23,323 nt of DNA from Candidatus Roizmanbacteria bacterium CG_4_9_14_0_2_um_filter_39_13 (GCA_002788865.1 PFSC01000197.1:1-23323); one strand, 5' to 3'; shown: positions 6,911-14,364, numbered from the stretch's first letter. Notes: generated by a model not told the origin, from the sequence alone. Program-made: numbers and translations.

Positions 6911-8398
6911 TCAACTCAAGTTCTGTATCATCTCCACAGCGACTTCAGGATCTGTTATCAGGGCAATGCCAAGTGCGACTGCTCCTTTTCTGATAAGCTT
7001 TCCATCAGTAAACTCCTTAGCAGATGCCATCTTTTCCCTCCGGGGTGTATTGATGATTAGATCAAAGACTTTGTTTGAGAGGAGGGTGCTGATATTGGGT
7101 GTTTTTCCAAACTCCGATACTTTATAAACAAGAGATGTCAAAATACCATGTTTTCTCAAAAAAAGATGTGTATTTTCCGTTGCATACAAAATGAACTGTT
7201 GTTTTTGAGCAAGTTTTTTTACAGAAGGCAATAATAATTCTTTATCGTGTTGTTTGCCGATCGTCAGTAAAATATGTTTTTTGGGAGCGGTGATAATTGC
7301 GGCCTGACCATATTTCTTTTTTGTCCAGTCTCCGGTTTGTTGATTGAGAAGAGAAAAAAGCGAGACATTTCTGATATCCGTTTCTCCAAATATGTACTGG
7401 AGAACACGCTCGTTGCCAATCCCATAGCCAGCGTGCGGATTGGAACGCTTATTTTTTATAATATTCAAATACCATCCGAAATCCTCGTATTTGCCACCTC
7501 TTTGCAGATGGAGTTTATACATAGTGGAAGTGAGTAATCGATTATTCAGTTTCTTGTACTCATGCTCCCGCACCGCTGAGCCGGTTGATTCGCCGGAGAA
7601 AGGCAGGATCAGGTCTGCAGATAGGACAACCTTTGGATCTTTGGCAGAGACCTTCATATTAAAAAATTTAATTTCTTTTGGATAACGAGTTATAAAAACG
7701 GGAAGTTCCTCTCCCTTTTTATTGAGAACAGAGACAATCTTGGCTTCATGCTCAGTGTTTAGATCATCACCAAATGTTACGCCTGGATAATGGTGTTGAT
7801 TGAGCAAAGTGATAGCATCTTCGTAGCTTATTCGTAAAAATTCCGATGTAAGAATTTTTTCAAGTTTTGATATATCTCGTTTGTAAACTTTTTTCAATAT
7901 CGCGGAGTTACTCTTGAGAACAGCGCCGACCATGGATTTCACGGTGTGCTGGATATGGGAGAGCAAGGCTATAAACATTTTTTCCTCATCATAGTTCTTT
8001 CTGGTCATTCCGGCCAAGGTACAATCAAACTCCTCTTCGGTTAAACGGAACTGCCGCAAATGCCGGTTGTCTTCTTCCTCTTCGTCCCTTCCCGAATGAA
8101 TGACCGTAAAAACACCGGGGAGAGATTGAAGAGCCTGCTCAAGTGAAAGTTGACCGGTCTGTGAAAAGAAAAGGGGGATATCGAAGCGATTATTGACTTT
8201 GAAAAGAGTGTCAACGTTCTCGCATGCACCAGTTATCCCCACGATTTCCGGAACGTCAACATACGTGAGACCTGTCTGCTTATATTGCTGATACGCACCT
8301 TCATTCAGAGTTTGATTTATCTTGACTACATGGTTAAAATGAGTATCAAAGTCGAGAGACAGAGGTTTTCCTTCGATCTGAAGATGTATGTTTTTCAT
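6911..8398 (-). CDS. AsnRS-like class II synthetase core fused to a carbamoyl-phosphate-synthetase MGS domain
   Basis: 495 residues with two domains. Residues 1-355 align by eye with the catalytic core of asparaginyl/aspartyl-tRNA synthetases: FFSQTGQLSLEQAL (78-91, usually the YLTQSPQL strand), motif 2 arginine in HSGRDEEEEDNRHLRQF (101-117), RYPKEIKFFNMK, and motif 3 PHAGYGIGNERV (321-332). There is no N-terminal OB-fold anticodon-binding domain, as in archaeal asparagine synthetase-related proteins that make asparagine from aspartate. Residues 374-495 are an MGS domain of the CarB type (KHILLTIG, ILYATENTHLFLRKHGI, DLIINTPRREK, IRKGAVALGIALIT); the catalytic residues of true methylglyoxal synthase are not apparent. 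In CarB this domain binds UMP or IMP. A nucleotide-regulated ATP-dependent aspartate-activating enzyme is the best guess, but substrate and product are unknown. It is convergent with polX. Confidence 0.8.
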   Translation of the reverse strand: MKNIHLQIEGKPLSLDFDTHFNHVVKINQTLNEGAYQQYKQTGLTYVDVPEIVGITGACENVDTLFKVNNRFDIPLFFSQTGQLSLEQALQSLPGVFTVIHSGRDEEEEDNRHLRQFRLTEEEFDCTLAGMTRKNYDEEKMFIALLSHIQHTVKSMVGAVLKSNSAILKKVYKRDISKLEKILTSEFLRISYEDAITLLNQHHYPGVTFGDDLNTEHEAKIVSVLNKKGEELPVFITRYPKEIKFFNMKVSAKDPKVVLSADLILPFSGESTGSAVREHEYKKLNNRLLTSTMYKLHLQRGGKYEDFGWYLNIIKNKRSNPHAGYGIGNERVLQYIFGETDIRNVSLFSLLNQQTGDWTKKKYGQAAIITAPKKHILLTIGKQHDKELLLPSVKKLAQKQQFILYATENTHLFLRKHGILTSLVYKVSEFGKTPNISTLLSNKVFDLIINTPRREKMASAKEFTDGKLIRKGAVALGIALITDPEVAVEMIQNLS

Positions 8399-8490
8399 AG
8401 AAATAGTATTTTTTAATATAAAATTAAGTATTAATGAAATAATAATATCAATATTTTAATAAAATAGCAACATAATATCAAAAATGTTAC

Positions 8491-8547
8491 AGTTCAGGCT
8501 CTTTGACAAATCTTAGATTATGTGGTATAAATATCTTAGATTAATCT
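8491..8547 (+). promoter_or_regulatory. Promoter and operator-like repeats of the Phd/RelE-type TA pair
   Basis: TTGACA (8503-8508) and TATAAA (8526-8531) are 17 bp apart, a strong promoter. The -35 box is the end of a copy of the 18-bp interspersed motif (8491-8508). ATCTTAGATTA occurs twice, at 8510-8520 and 8533-8543, flanking the -10 box, and AGATTAATCT (8538-8547) is a palindrome. These suit autorepression by the antitoxin. The rest of the 8399-8563 gap is AT-rich with nothing recognisable. Confidence 0.65.
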
Positions 8548-8563
8548 CATATTTTCTTATACT

Positions 8564-8839
8564 ATGCTTACAACAAAAAACGTGAAAACAATCAGCGATA
8601 TGCGAGAAAATGCCAAAGCTTTGCTTGATGAAGCCAATAGGGGGGGTCCTACATATATTTTTTATCGCTCTAAACCGCAAGGAGTACTGTTAGGCTTGAC
8701 AGAATACAACAGGCTTTGCGATTTGGCAGAAGATTATAATGATTCGTTCAAGGCACAGGAGTATGAAAAAGAGACGAAACAAGATGTAGAATGGGTGAGT
8801 CACGAGGATGTATTGAAGGAGTTAGATCTTACATCATGA
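8564..8839 (+). CDS. Antitoxin, Phd/YefM family
   Basis: 91 residues. The N-terminal half (TISDMRENAKALLDEANRG, then a strand leading into GVLLGLTEYNRLCDL) is the Phd/YefM DNA-binding fold. The charged C-terminal tail (KEETKQD-like, EDVLKELDL) would wrap the toxin. The gene overlaps the RelE-like toxin in ATGA (stop 8837-8839), the usual antitoxin-first order. It is preceded by a good promoter with repeated operator-like boxes, so autorepression is likely. RelB is an alternative family name, since this fold and order are shared. Confidence 0.85.
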   Translation: MLTTKNVKTISDMRENAKALLDEANRGGPTYIFYRSKPQGVLLGLTEYNRLCDLAEDYNDSFKAQEYEKETKQDVEWVSHEDVLKELDLTS

Positions 8840-9096
8840 CTTTTAAACTTATTTATCATCCAAGAGCAGTCAAACGCCTTACGACTTTCCCAAGAAATGA
8901 TAAAAAACAAGTTATGGAAAAGCTTGCCTTACTAAAAGATAATCCACAAAACTCCAACCTCGATATTCGCAAAATGGTTAATACCAAATCAAGTTACCGT
9001 ATTCGAATAGGGAAAATACGCGCTATTTACCAAATTGATTTTGATAAAAACATTATCTATATGTACGATATAGACTATCGTGGTAATATATATTAA
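8836..9096 (+). CDS. Toxin, RelE/ParE superfamily
   Basis: 86 residues, starting at the ATG that overlaps the antitoxin stop; an in-frame upstream start at 8791 lies inside the antitoxin gene and is less likely. The fold is evident from FKLIYHPRAVKRLTTFP, a helical pair, then SSYRIRIGKIRAIYQIDF and IIYMYDIDYRGNIY, as in RelE/YoeB-like mRNA interferases with conserved basic residues on the central sheet. A loose AAGGAG lies 14 nt upstream. It ends only 2 nt before pyrD, so the TA promoter probably also transcribes the pyrimidine gene. Confidence 0.87.
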   Translation: MTFKLIYHPRAVKRLTTFPRNDKKQVMEKLALLKDNPQNSNLDIRKMVNTKSSYRIRIGKIRAIYQIDFDKNIIYMYDIDYRGNIY

Positions 9097-9098
9097 CT

Positions 9099-10019
9099 AT
9101 GATTGATCTCTCAGTCAACCTCGCTGGAATACAACTTAAAAACCCTACTATTCTCGCGTCTGGGATCATGGGTGTGAGCGCATCGTCATTGAAATTTGTT
9201 GAGGAAAATGGAGCAGGTGCGGTGACAATAAAATCCATCGGTCATAATGAACGATTTGGTCATCACAATCCCACTGTTTATGCGTGGGAAAAAGGAATAC
9301 ACAATGCGGTTGGGCTTTCAAACCCTGGCATTGACGGGTCAAAAGATAAGATTCAAAAGTCAATCAAAATATTGAAAATTCCCTTTATTGGAAGTATGTT
9401 TGCCGATACTATTTCCAATTTTGTCATGGTGGCTGAAAAAATGGCAGTGCTCAAGCCTGCCATTATTGAGCTCAATTTATCTTGTCCCAATACAGCAGAT
9501 GATCTGGGGAGAATGTATGCTTCAGATGTCAAAATGACCTACGATGTCATTTCATCTGTAAAAAAAGTAGTCGGGAATATACCTCTTTTTGCAAAGCTAA
9601 CAGCAGATGTGACTGATATTACCGAAATTGGCAAATCAGCCGAAAGTGCTGGCGCAGATGGGTTGACTGCGATCAATACGGTTTCAGGAATAAATATAGA
9701 CACCAAACTCAAACGTCCCATTTTGACAAATAAAGTAGGCGGACTCTCGGGTCCAGCTATCCGTCCCATTGGTGTCCGCGCCGTATACAATTTGTACAAA
9801 GCAGTCAAAATCCCCATCATTGGAACGGGTGGAATCAATACGGGAGAAGATGCAATCGAGTTTATCATGGCTGGGGCTACGGCGGTTGGGATTGGATCGG
9901 GAATTTATTATCGAGGGATTGATATATTCAAAAAAGTGACCACAGAGATTGAGGAGTTTATGAAAAAGGAAGGGTATAATTCTATTGAAGAGATGAGAGG
10001 TGTAGCGCATAAAAATTGA
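9099..10019 (+). CDS. pyrD: Dihydroorotate dehydrogenase, class 1B catalytic subunit
   Basis: A 306-residue FMN TIM-barrel enzyme oxidising dihydroorotate to orotate. Motifs in order: NPTILASGIMG, AVTIKSIG, GLSNPGI, ELNLSCPNT with the active-site base Cys129, FAKLTADV, GADGLTAINTV, GGLSGPAIRP, and the FMN-phosphate site PIIGTGGINTGEDA with AGATAVGIGSG. The Cys base and the adjacent pyrK-type gene identify class 1B, which passes electrons to NAD through the iron-sulfur/FAD partner. The gene begins 2 nt after the RelE-like toxin stop; no separate promoter is obvious. Length is normal and no motif is missing. Confidence 0.95.
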   Translation: MIDLSVNLAGIQLKNPTILASGIMGVSASSLKFVEENGAGAVTIKSIGHNERFGHHNPTVYAWEKGIHNAVGLSNPGIDGSKDKIQKSIKILKIPFIGSMFADTISNFVMVAEKMAVLKPAIIELNLSCPNTADDLGRMYASDVKMTYDVISSVKKVVGNIPLFAKLTADVTDITEIGKSAESAGADGLTAINTVSGINIDTKLKRPILTNKVGGLSGPAIRPIGVRAVYNLYKAVKIPIIGTGGINTGEDAIEFIMAGATAVGIGSGIYYRGIDIFKKVTTEIEEFMKKEGYNSIEEMRGVAHKN

Positions 10020-10033
10020 TTATATTTTCTGAA

Positions 10034-10096
10034 GTCATCCTGAACTCGATTCAGGATCCAGAAAAAGACTGAATTCCGGATCAAGTCCGGAATGAC
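10034..10096. repeat. 63-bp GTCAT...ATGAC palindromic repeat between pyrD and pyrK
   Basis: Two half units face each other: TCCTGAACTCGATTCAGGA and ATTCCGGATCAAGTCCGGAAT-type hairpins (the second with perfect 8-bp arms), bounded by GTCAT and ATGAC. It has the same design as the elements at 4385, 10634 and 13501. No T-tract follows. Confidence 0.75.
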
Positions 10097-10114
10097 ATTT
10101 AATATTATTTAAAT

Positions 10115-10975
10115 ATGAATACTGAAAAACCACTTATTCTTCCAATCAAAAATATCATCACTGAAAACGAACGAGTAAAAACGTTTGTTTTCGAATATGA
10201 AATGGATTTTGCACCTGGTCAGTTTGTGATGACGTGGATCCCCGGATATGATGAAAAACCATTTGGGTTGGTATCACGAGTGCCAGGAGAGTTTATGATA
10301 ACTGTTGCAGCAGTGGGAGAATCCTCAAAAGCACTTCATAATATGAATGTTGGGGATTTAGTCGGATTTCGTGGGCCATTTGGCTCAACGTTTTCTTTGC
10401 CAGAAGCTGGTTCAATTGCTTTGATTGCTGGCGGATACGGCATGGCATCACTGTTTAATCTGGCAAAAGAAGCGCGAGAGAAGGGGATTGATGTTCACGT
10501 CTTTCTTGGTGCTCGTACAAAAGAAGAATTATTGTATCTTGATTGGATGAAAGAACTGGGTGCCATTTTACATGTATCAACTGATGATGGATCAGAGGGA
10601 TACAAGGGGTTTAATGTTCAGGTGTTCTCCGATGTCATTCTCGCGAAAGCGGGAATCCAGACTGGATCCCCCAACGGAGTCGGGGATGACAAGGTGATAT
10701 TCACCAAAGCATACACGGTCGGACCAGAAATTATGGAGATGAAAGTCGCCGATATTTGTTACCAAAATAATATTCCATTTGAAGTCTCCCTAGAGCGATA
10801 TATGAAATGTGGAATTGGTATTTGTGGTTCGTGCAGTGTCGATCCTGTCGGTTGGCGCATGTGCGCAGAAGGTCCGGTCATTGATGGAGAAAAGCTCAAG
10901 CAAATAACAGAATTTGGTAAATATCACCGAACTGCAAGCGGTAAAGTAGAGAACTATCCGTGGAATAAAGATTAG
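10115..10975 (+). CDS. pyrK: Dihydroorotate dehydrogenase electron-transfer subunit
   Basis: 286 residues of ferredoxin-reductase type. The FAD-binding barrel has FAPGQFVMTW and KPFGLVSR; the NAD-binding lobe has IAGGYGMASLFNLAKEA and HVFLGARTKEELLY. A C-terminal [2Fe-2S] site has Cys232, Cys237, Cys240 and Cys250 in MKCGIGICGSCS and RMCAEGP. It carries electrons from the FMN of PyrD to NAD. Residues about 173-193 (DVILAKAGIQTGSPN and following) are an in-frame palindromic repeat absent from ordinary PyrK, placed in the NAD lobe before the VIFTKAYTVGP strand. Without it, length would match the usual 260 or so. It is separated from pyrD by another copy of the repeat. The frame is intact, so function is probably retained. 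Confidence 0.92.
   Translation: MNTEKPLILPIKNIITENERVKTFVFEYEMDFAPGQFVMTWIPGYDEKPFGLVSRVPGEFMITVAAVGESSKALHNMNVGDLVGFRGPFGSTFSLPEAGSIALIAGGYGMASLFNLAKEAREKGIDVHVFLGARTKEELLYLDWMKELGAILHVSTDDGSEGYKGFNVQVFSDVILAKAGIQTGSPNGVGDDKVIFTKAYTVGPEIMEMKVADICYQNNIPFEVSLERYMKCGIGICGSCSVDPVGWRMCAEGPVIDGEKLKQITEFGKYHRTASGKVENYPWNKD
10634..10690. repeat. 57-bp palindromic repeat inserted in frame within pyrK
   Basis: The insert runs from GTCAT to ATGAC, exactly 57 bp or 19 codons, and includes CTCGCGAAAGCGGGA and ACTGGATCC segments. It has the same structure as the intergenic elements in this window but encodes VILAKAGIQ-type residues. Insertion keeps the reading frame of the host gene. Confidence 0.82.
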
Positions 10976-10982
10976 TTTGTAG

Positions 10983-10988
10983 TATATT
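10983..10988 (+). promoter_or_regulatory. Candidate -10 box for a leaderless metallophosphoesterase mRNA
   Basis: TATATT ends 6 nt before the ATG at 10995, so a normal +1 would fall on the start codon. The gap after pyrK is only 19 nt and has no Shine-Dalgarno. The -35 region is weak. Confidence 0.4.
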
Positions 10989-10994
10989 TAAACA

Positions 10995-11810
10995 ATGATT
11001 CCAATCCGCTTTCTTCATATTTCAGATACGCATCTCGGACCAAATCAAGAATTTATTCAACATGACGCAAACACCTTTAAAGCATTTTCGCACTTCTTAA
11101 ATGGAATAAAGTCTCTTCCGTTTAAACCAGAGTTCATCATTCATACCGGGGACGTTACTGCAAATTGTTATGAAGAGGGTTACAAATTTATGGCGTCAGC
11201 CATTAAAGACATACATATTCCTTTCTACTTTACAACAGGAAATCATGATCGATCTGAGCAGATCAAACATCATTTATCCTCAAATAACGCTGAAGTACTT
11301 TCCTCAAAGCTCAATACTTATAGATTCTCAGTAGGAGATCATCATTTTATGACATTAGATGGACGCGGTCCAAATGAAATAGATCCTCATGGGGTTATAT
11401 CTCTCGAACAGATGGATGTACTCAAGAAAGAGCTTGAGACGGGCAAACAAGTTACCTTATTTATCCATTATCCAGCTTTACCACTTGATAGTACGTGGTT
11501 TGATGAGAATATGCTTCTTACAAATGGGACGGAATTTCATCAACTATTGGCATCACACAAAGAGCAGGTGAGAGGGGTATTTTTTGGACATATTCATCGA
11601 TCATCACAAACATTGGTAGATGGAATACTTTATTCAAGTGTTGGGAGCATGAGCGCACAGTTTCTCTTGTTTCCAGATCAGCTAAAACCGATGTTTGAGT
11701 CCACTGGGCAAGGATATTTTAATATCGTTACGATAGATCGAGGAAAAGTTCTTATCAAAAATCAAAGCTTTGCAAACGGTCAGGAGTTATATACATTAAA
11801 AACAGAATAA
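10995..11810 (+). CDS. Calcineurin-like metallophosphoesterase
   Basis: 271 residues with all five motifs of the superfamily: ISDTHLG (Asp11, His13), HTGDVT, TTGNHDR, LFIHYPA and FGHIHRS. These bind two metals for phosphoester hydrolysis. The closest recognised group is the CpdA-like cyclic-nucleotide phosphodiesterases, but the natural substrate cannot be assigned; nucleotides would fit the surrounding pyrimidine genes. No signal peptide or membrane segment is seen, so it is cytoplasmic. It is followed after 5 nt by the dehydrogenase gene, suggesting a two-gene unit. Confidence 0.87.
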   Translation: MIPIRFLHISDTHLGPNQEFIQHDANTFKAFSHFLNGIKSLPFKPEFIIHTGDVTANCYEEGYKFMASAIKDIHIPFYFTTGNHDRSEQIKHHLSSNNAEVLSSKLNTYRFSVGDHHFMTLDGRGPNEIDPHGVISLEQMDVLKKELETGKQVTLFIHYPALPLDSTWFDENMLLTNGTEFHQLLASHKEQVRGVFFGHIHRSSQTLVDGILYSSVGSMSAQFLLFPDQLKPMFESTGQGYFNIVTIDRGKVLIKNQSFANGQELYTLKTE

Positions 11811-11815
11811 TACAT

Positions 11816-12712
11816 ATGCACATCATCCACTTTGACGTCGACGCCGAATTAAATAAATATTTAAAAGGCGACACTCGTTCCGATTCGCTTCAAAAAATCG
11901 ATGCGTCTGAAGATTTTTCACAGATTGACGCGATTTCTATTAAAACGGGATCAAATGCTGATAAATCAACCTTACGTCCTTTTACCAATCTGAAACTTCT
12001 TGTCACCCGAACGGTTGGTATGGATCATATTGACCTTCAATACTGCAAAGCAAACGGAATCGAAGTAAAAAATATTCTTGATTATGGTGCGTCCAATATT
12101 GCAGAGCATGTTTTTGCATTGCTTCTGTCTGGCACCAGAAATATTATTGCAACACAACCAGAGATCCAATCAGGAACATTTTCATTCAAAGGTCATCTTG
12201 GTATGGCATTGAAAGGGAAGATGCTTGGCGTTATTGGCACAGGCCGCATCGGTCTGGAGGTCATCAAACTTGCCAATGCATTTGGCATGAAGGTGGTAGC
12301 TTTTGACGTATACAAAAATGAAGAAGCCAGAAAAGAACTGGGATTTGAATATGTTGAACTTCTGGATCTTGCAAAGACATCAGATGTTATTACGTTACAC
12401 GTACCGCTTTTAGACTCAACAAAGCAAATGATCAATAAATCAATAATCAAGATCATGAGGGATGGCGTTGTGCTCATCAATACTGCTCGAGGAGAACTTG
12501 TTGATACGCAAGCACTGATTGAACATATTGGAAAGTTTCGGTGGGTTGGACTTGATGTTCTTGAGGGGGAAAAAGCGTTTTCCAAAGACCATCCACTGTT
12601 GAAGTTTGAAAATGTCGTCATTACGCCACATATTGCATTCTATTCGGATGCATCGGTGAAAAAGATTGCTGAGGAGACGGAGCGGATATTAAATGAATCC
12701 ATCGTGCAATAG
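11816..12712 (+). CDS. D-isomer-specific 2-hydroxyacid dehydrogenase
   Basis: 298 residues. The NAD-binding Rossmann domain has LGVIGTGRIG (137-146) followed by VVAFDVYK, whose Asp favours NAD over NADP. NTARGELVD carries the catalytic Arg, GLDVLEGEK the catalytic-region Glu, and ITPHIAFYSDAS the catalytic His. The N-terminal half has LLVTRTVGMDHIDL and the inter-domain ASNIAEHVFALLL. Family members include D-lactate, phosphoglycerate and hydroxypyruvate reductases; the D-lactate-like VTRTVGMDH wording is suggestive but not decisive. The final codons and the stop lie inside the first arm of a 111-bp inverted-repeat structure, so the C-terminus may be repeat-derived. Confidence 0.88.
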   Translation: MHIIHFDVDAELNKYLKGDTRSDSLQKIDASEDFSQIDAISIKTGSNADKSTLRPFTNLKLLVTRTVGMDHIDLQYCKANGIEVKNILDYGASNIAEHVFALLLSGTRNIIATQPEIQSGTFSFKGHLGMALKGKMLGVIGTGRIGLEVIKLANAFGMKVVAFDVYKNEEARKELGFEYVELLDLAKTSDVITLHVPLLDSTKQMINKSIIKIMRDGVVLINTARGELVDTQALIEHIGKFRWVGLDVLEGEKAFSKDHPLLKFENVVITPHIAFYSDASVKKIAEETERILNESIVQ

Positions 12713-12814
12713 ATTCTGCCCTCGCTTATCCTCCCGTCAGTGCTCGTTCCACCGAGTCAAACTCGGCTCCACTGTGCGCTGTCGGGATCCCTCCAGCTCG
12801 GCCACCTATTGCAC
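12704..12814. repeat. 111-bp imperfect inverted-repeat element
   Basis: The ends are perfect 9-bp inverted repeats, GTGCAATAG (12704-12712) and CTATTGCAC (12806-12814). The centre is CCGAGT-CAA-ACTCGG (12752-12766). The two halves are equal at 54 nt around a 3-nt loop, though the middle of each arm matches poorly. It is GC-richer than its surroundings and fills the gap before the HAD gene. It contains the stop codon of the upstream dehydrogenase. Confidence 0.55.
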
Positions 12815-12848
12815 TCACTTCTCGATATTATATACTGACTACTATTAT

Positions 12849-13471
12849 ATGAAAGCAATCCTTTTTGACGTTGATGGAACTCTTCTTGATACAACTGAAT
12901 ATATCTATAAAGCATTTGAGTACAGTCTTAAAAAGCATCACAAACCTCTAAAGAGAGAATATATTGGAACCATCATGGGGAAACCGCTTGAGGAGTGCTA
13001 CCGGATATTGACGTCAATTGACGACGTGTCACAACTTGCACAATCACACAACGATTTTCAAAAACAAAATCCTCATTTATCAGTGCCATTTCCAAATACT
13101 TTGAAAGTCTTACGATCATTAAAAAAGAGCAATTACCACATTGCCGCAGTCACAACGAGGAAGAAAAACACCGCAATCGAAACCCTTCAACAATCAGGAT
13201 TATTTCAATACCTAGATTATATCGTTACGATCGATGATGTTGTGTATCCCAAACCCCATCCAGAGTCGATACAAAGGGCGCTTGACTATTTTGGAGTTTC
13301 TCCCAAGGAAGCGATCACATGGTAGGGGATAGTCCAGTCGACGTGTTGGCAGGAAAGAATGCAGGCACAAAGACGATCGGCGTGACATATGGCTTCCATG
13401 GGGATCGCATAGTTGAAAGCGACCCAGATCATGTGATAGATGATATTGGGGAGATAATAGATTTGATATGA
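12849..13471 (+). pseudogene. HAD-family phosphatase split by a frameshift
   Basis: The first part (12849-13325) encodes motif I DVDGTLLDT, motif II VTTR, and motif III Lys in YPKPHPE, then stops after EAITW. The second part (13319-13471) restores MVGDSPVDVLAGKNAG (motif IV) and GVTYG in another frame, ending at TGA. One base lost near 13318 explains the split: an extra base there gives an intact phosphoglycolate-phosphatase/PpaX-like protein of about 207 residues. The second ATG overlaps the first stop in ATGGTAG, so termination-reinitiation could make two chains, but motif IV binds the metal and would be missing from the first. A sequencing or assembly error is equally possible. The start at 12849 is set by MKAILFDVDGT; the frame open upstream lies in repeat sequence. 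Confidence 0.8.
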
Positions 13472-13477
13472 GGTAAC

Positions 13478-13636
13478 AGTTCACGCTCTTTGACATGCGT
13501 GTCATTCCCGAGCGGAATGAAATGGAGCGCGGCAATCTAATTATTTAGAGATTGTTTCGTCGCTGTCACTCCTCCCTCCAGAGGCGGGCAGGCGCAATGA
13601 CATAGTATGGTATATTTCTGTCAAGAACCCTGAACT
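13478..13636. repeat. 159-bp repeat bounded by inverted 18-bp motifs
   Basis: AGTTCACGCTCTTTGACA (13478-13495) and, inverted, TGTCAAGAACCCTGAACT (13619-13636) match at 14 of 18 positions. Between them is a GTCATTCC...AATGAC element (13501-13601) containing CCAGAGGCGGG. This is the only copy here with the 18-bp motif at both ends, resembling a MITE. No coding frame is present. Confidence 0.7.
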
Positions 13637-13656
13637 CTTACGATATGAGGAATGAG

Positions 13657-13725
13657 TTGACAATACATTATTTTGATAGTAAAATAATGAAAGATATAAT
13701 ATTCATTATTTATTTTATAAAATAA
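13657..13725 (+). promoter_or_regulatory. Promoter-operator of the first AbrB/PIN TA pair
   Basis: TTGACA (13657-13662), 17 bp, then TAAAAT (13680-13685). CATTATTTT-GATAGT-AAAATAATG (13666-13689) has perfect 9-bp arms covering the -10 box. A second perfect palindrome, TTATTTTATAAAATAA, lies at 13710-13725, 1 bp before the antitoxin ATG. This suggests two sites for the AbrB-type antitoxin. Confidence 0.7.
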
Positions 13726-13726
13726 T

Positions 13727-13981
13727 ATGCAAACGGTAACAATTACTAGTCAAGGTCAAGTGACCATCCCAAAAGATATTCGGGATTATTATGGTATTAC
13801 GGCTTCACACAAAGCCACTGTAGAACAAACTAAGGAAGGTATTCTTTTTAAACCGAGGAAGGATTTCTGGTCTGCAGTAAGCATTTTAGCTTCCGATATT
13901 ACTGCCTCTGATGAAGATTTGCGAAATGCTCGAAAAAAAATGGTTACCGATTGGCCACGAAAATTCCCATGGAAGAAATAA
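13727..13981 (+). CDS. AbrB/SpoVT-type antitoxin (VapB-like)
   Basis: 84 residues. TVTITSQGQVTIPKDIRDYY is the swapped-hairpin AbrB/MazE DNA-binding domain at residues 3-22, followed by a short strand (GILFKPRKDF) and a charged helical tail (EDLRNARKKMVTDW) of the kind that neutralises a toxin. The downstream PIN gene begins inside its last codons (13 nt overlap). Two palindromes upstream suggest autoregulation. Confidence 0.87.
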   Translation: MQTVTITSQGQVTIPKDIRDYYGITASHKATVEQTKEGILFKPRKDFWSAVSILASDITASDEDLRNARKKMVTDWPRKFPWKK

Positions 13982-14364
13982 TTGATACAAATATACTTGT
14001 TCGATTGTTGGTAGGCGACAACAAAAAACAGCAAAAACAGGCCGTATCATATTTTCGTGAAGCTGAGCTTGGAGATCGCAACTTGTGGATTAAAACAGTA
14101 GTGGTAGCTGAAGTGTGCTATGTTTTGGAATCGGTCTATAAAAAGAGTCATGAACAAATCGCCGATGGGATGGAAAGGATCCTTTCGGCCGAGTGGCTAA
14201 AAATAGAAGATAAAAACGTCATCCAGTGTGCTTGGGCTGAATATCGCCAAGGCAACCATTTCATTGATAGTTTTCTTATTGCTTGGAGCAGAGTCAATGA
14301 AGGCAATATTCTCACCTTTGATAAAGATTTGAAAAAGAAAGTGCATGAAACTATAATAAAATAG
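13969..14364 (+). CDS. PIN-domain ribonuclease toxin (VapC-like)
   Basis: 131 residues from the ATG at 13969; a TTG six codons upstream is possible but less likely. The four acidic PIN residues are visible in IIDTNILVRLL, VVAEVCYVLE, HFIDSFLIAW and LTFDKDLKK, arranged for a Mg-dependent RNase. VapC toxins of this type cleave tRNA or rRNA; the target here is unknown. It overlaps its antitoxin and stops 1 nt before pyrF, so pyrF is probably co-transcribed from the TA promoter. Confidence 0.88.
   Translation: MEEIIDTNILVRLLVGDNKKQQKQAVSYFREAELGDRNLWIKTVVVAEVCYVLESVYKKSHEQIADGMERILSAEWLKIEDKNVIQCAWAEYRQGNHFIDSFLIAWSRVNEGNILTFDKDLKKKVHETIIK

Noticed and set aside
8791..8835. Earlier start for the RelE-like toxin
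   Set aside because: It lies within the antitoxin gene, and the ATGA overlap at 8836 gives the normal toxin N-terminus.
10214..10287. Avoidance of CCNGG sites as a clue to the enzyme's target
   Set aside because: CCTGG (10214), CCCGG (10241) and CCAGG (10283) all occur within 75 bp, so no depletion is apparent; a window of this size cannot decide it.
12693..12848. Upstream extension of the HAD gene
   Set aside because: The extra residues come from the inverted-repeat element; the HAD fold begins at MKAILFDVDGT.
13311..13325. Programmed -1 frameshifting in the HAD gene
   Set aside because: No slippery heptamer or downstream structure is seen at the shift; an indel or reinitiation is simpler.
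13951..13968. TTG start for the first PIN toxin
   Set aside because: It adds six residues of no family value; ATG at 13969 starts directly before the first PIN strand.
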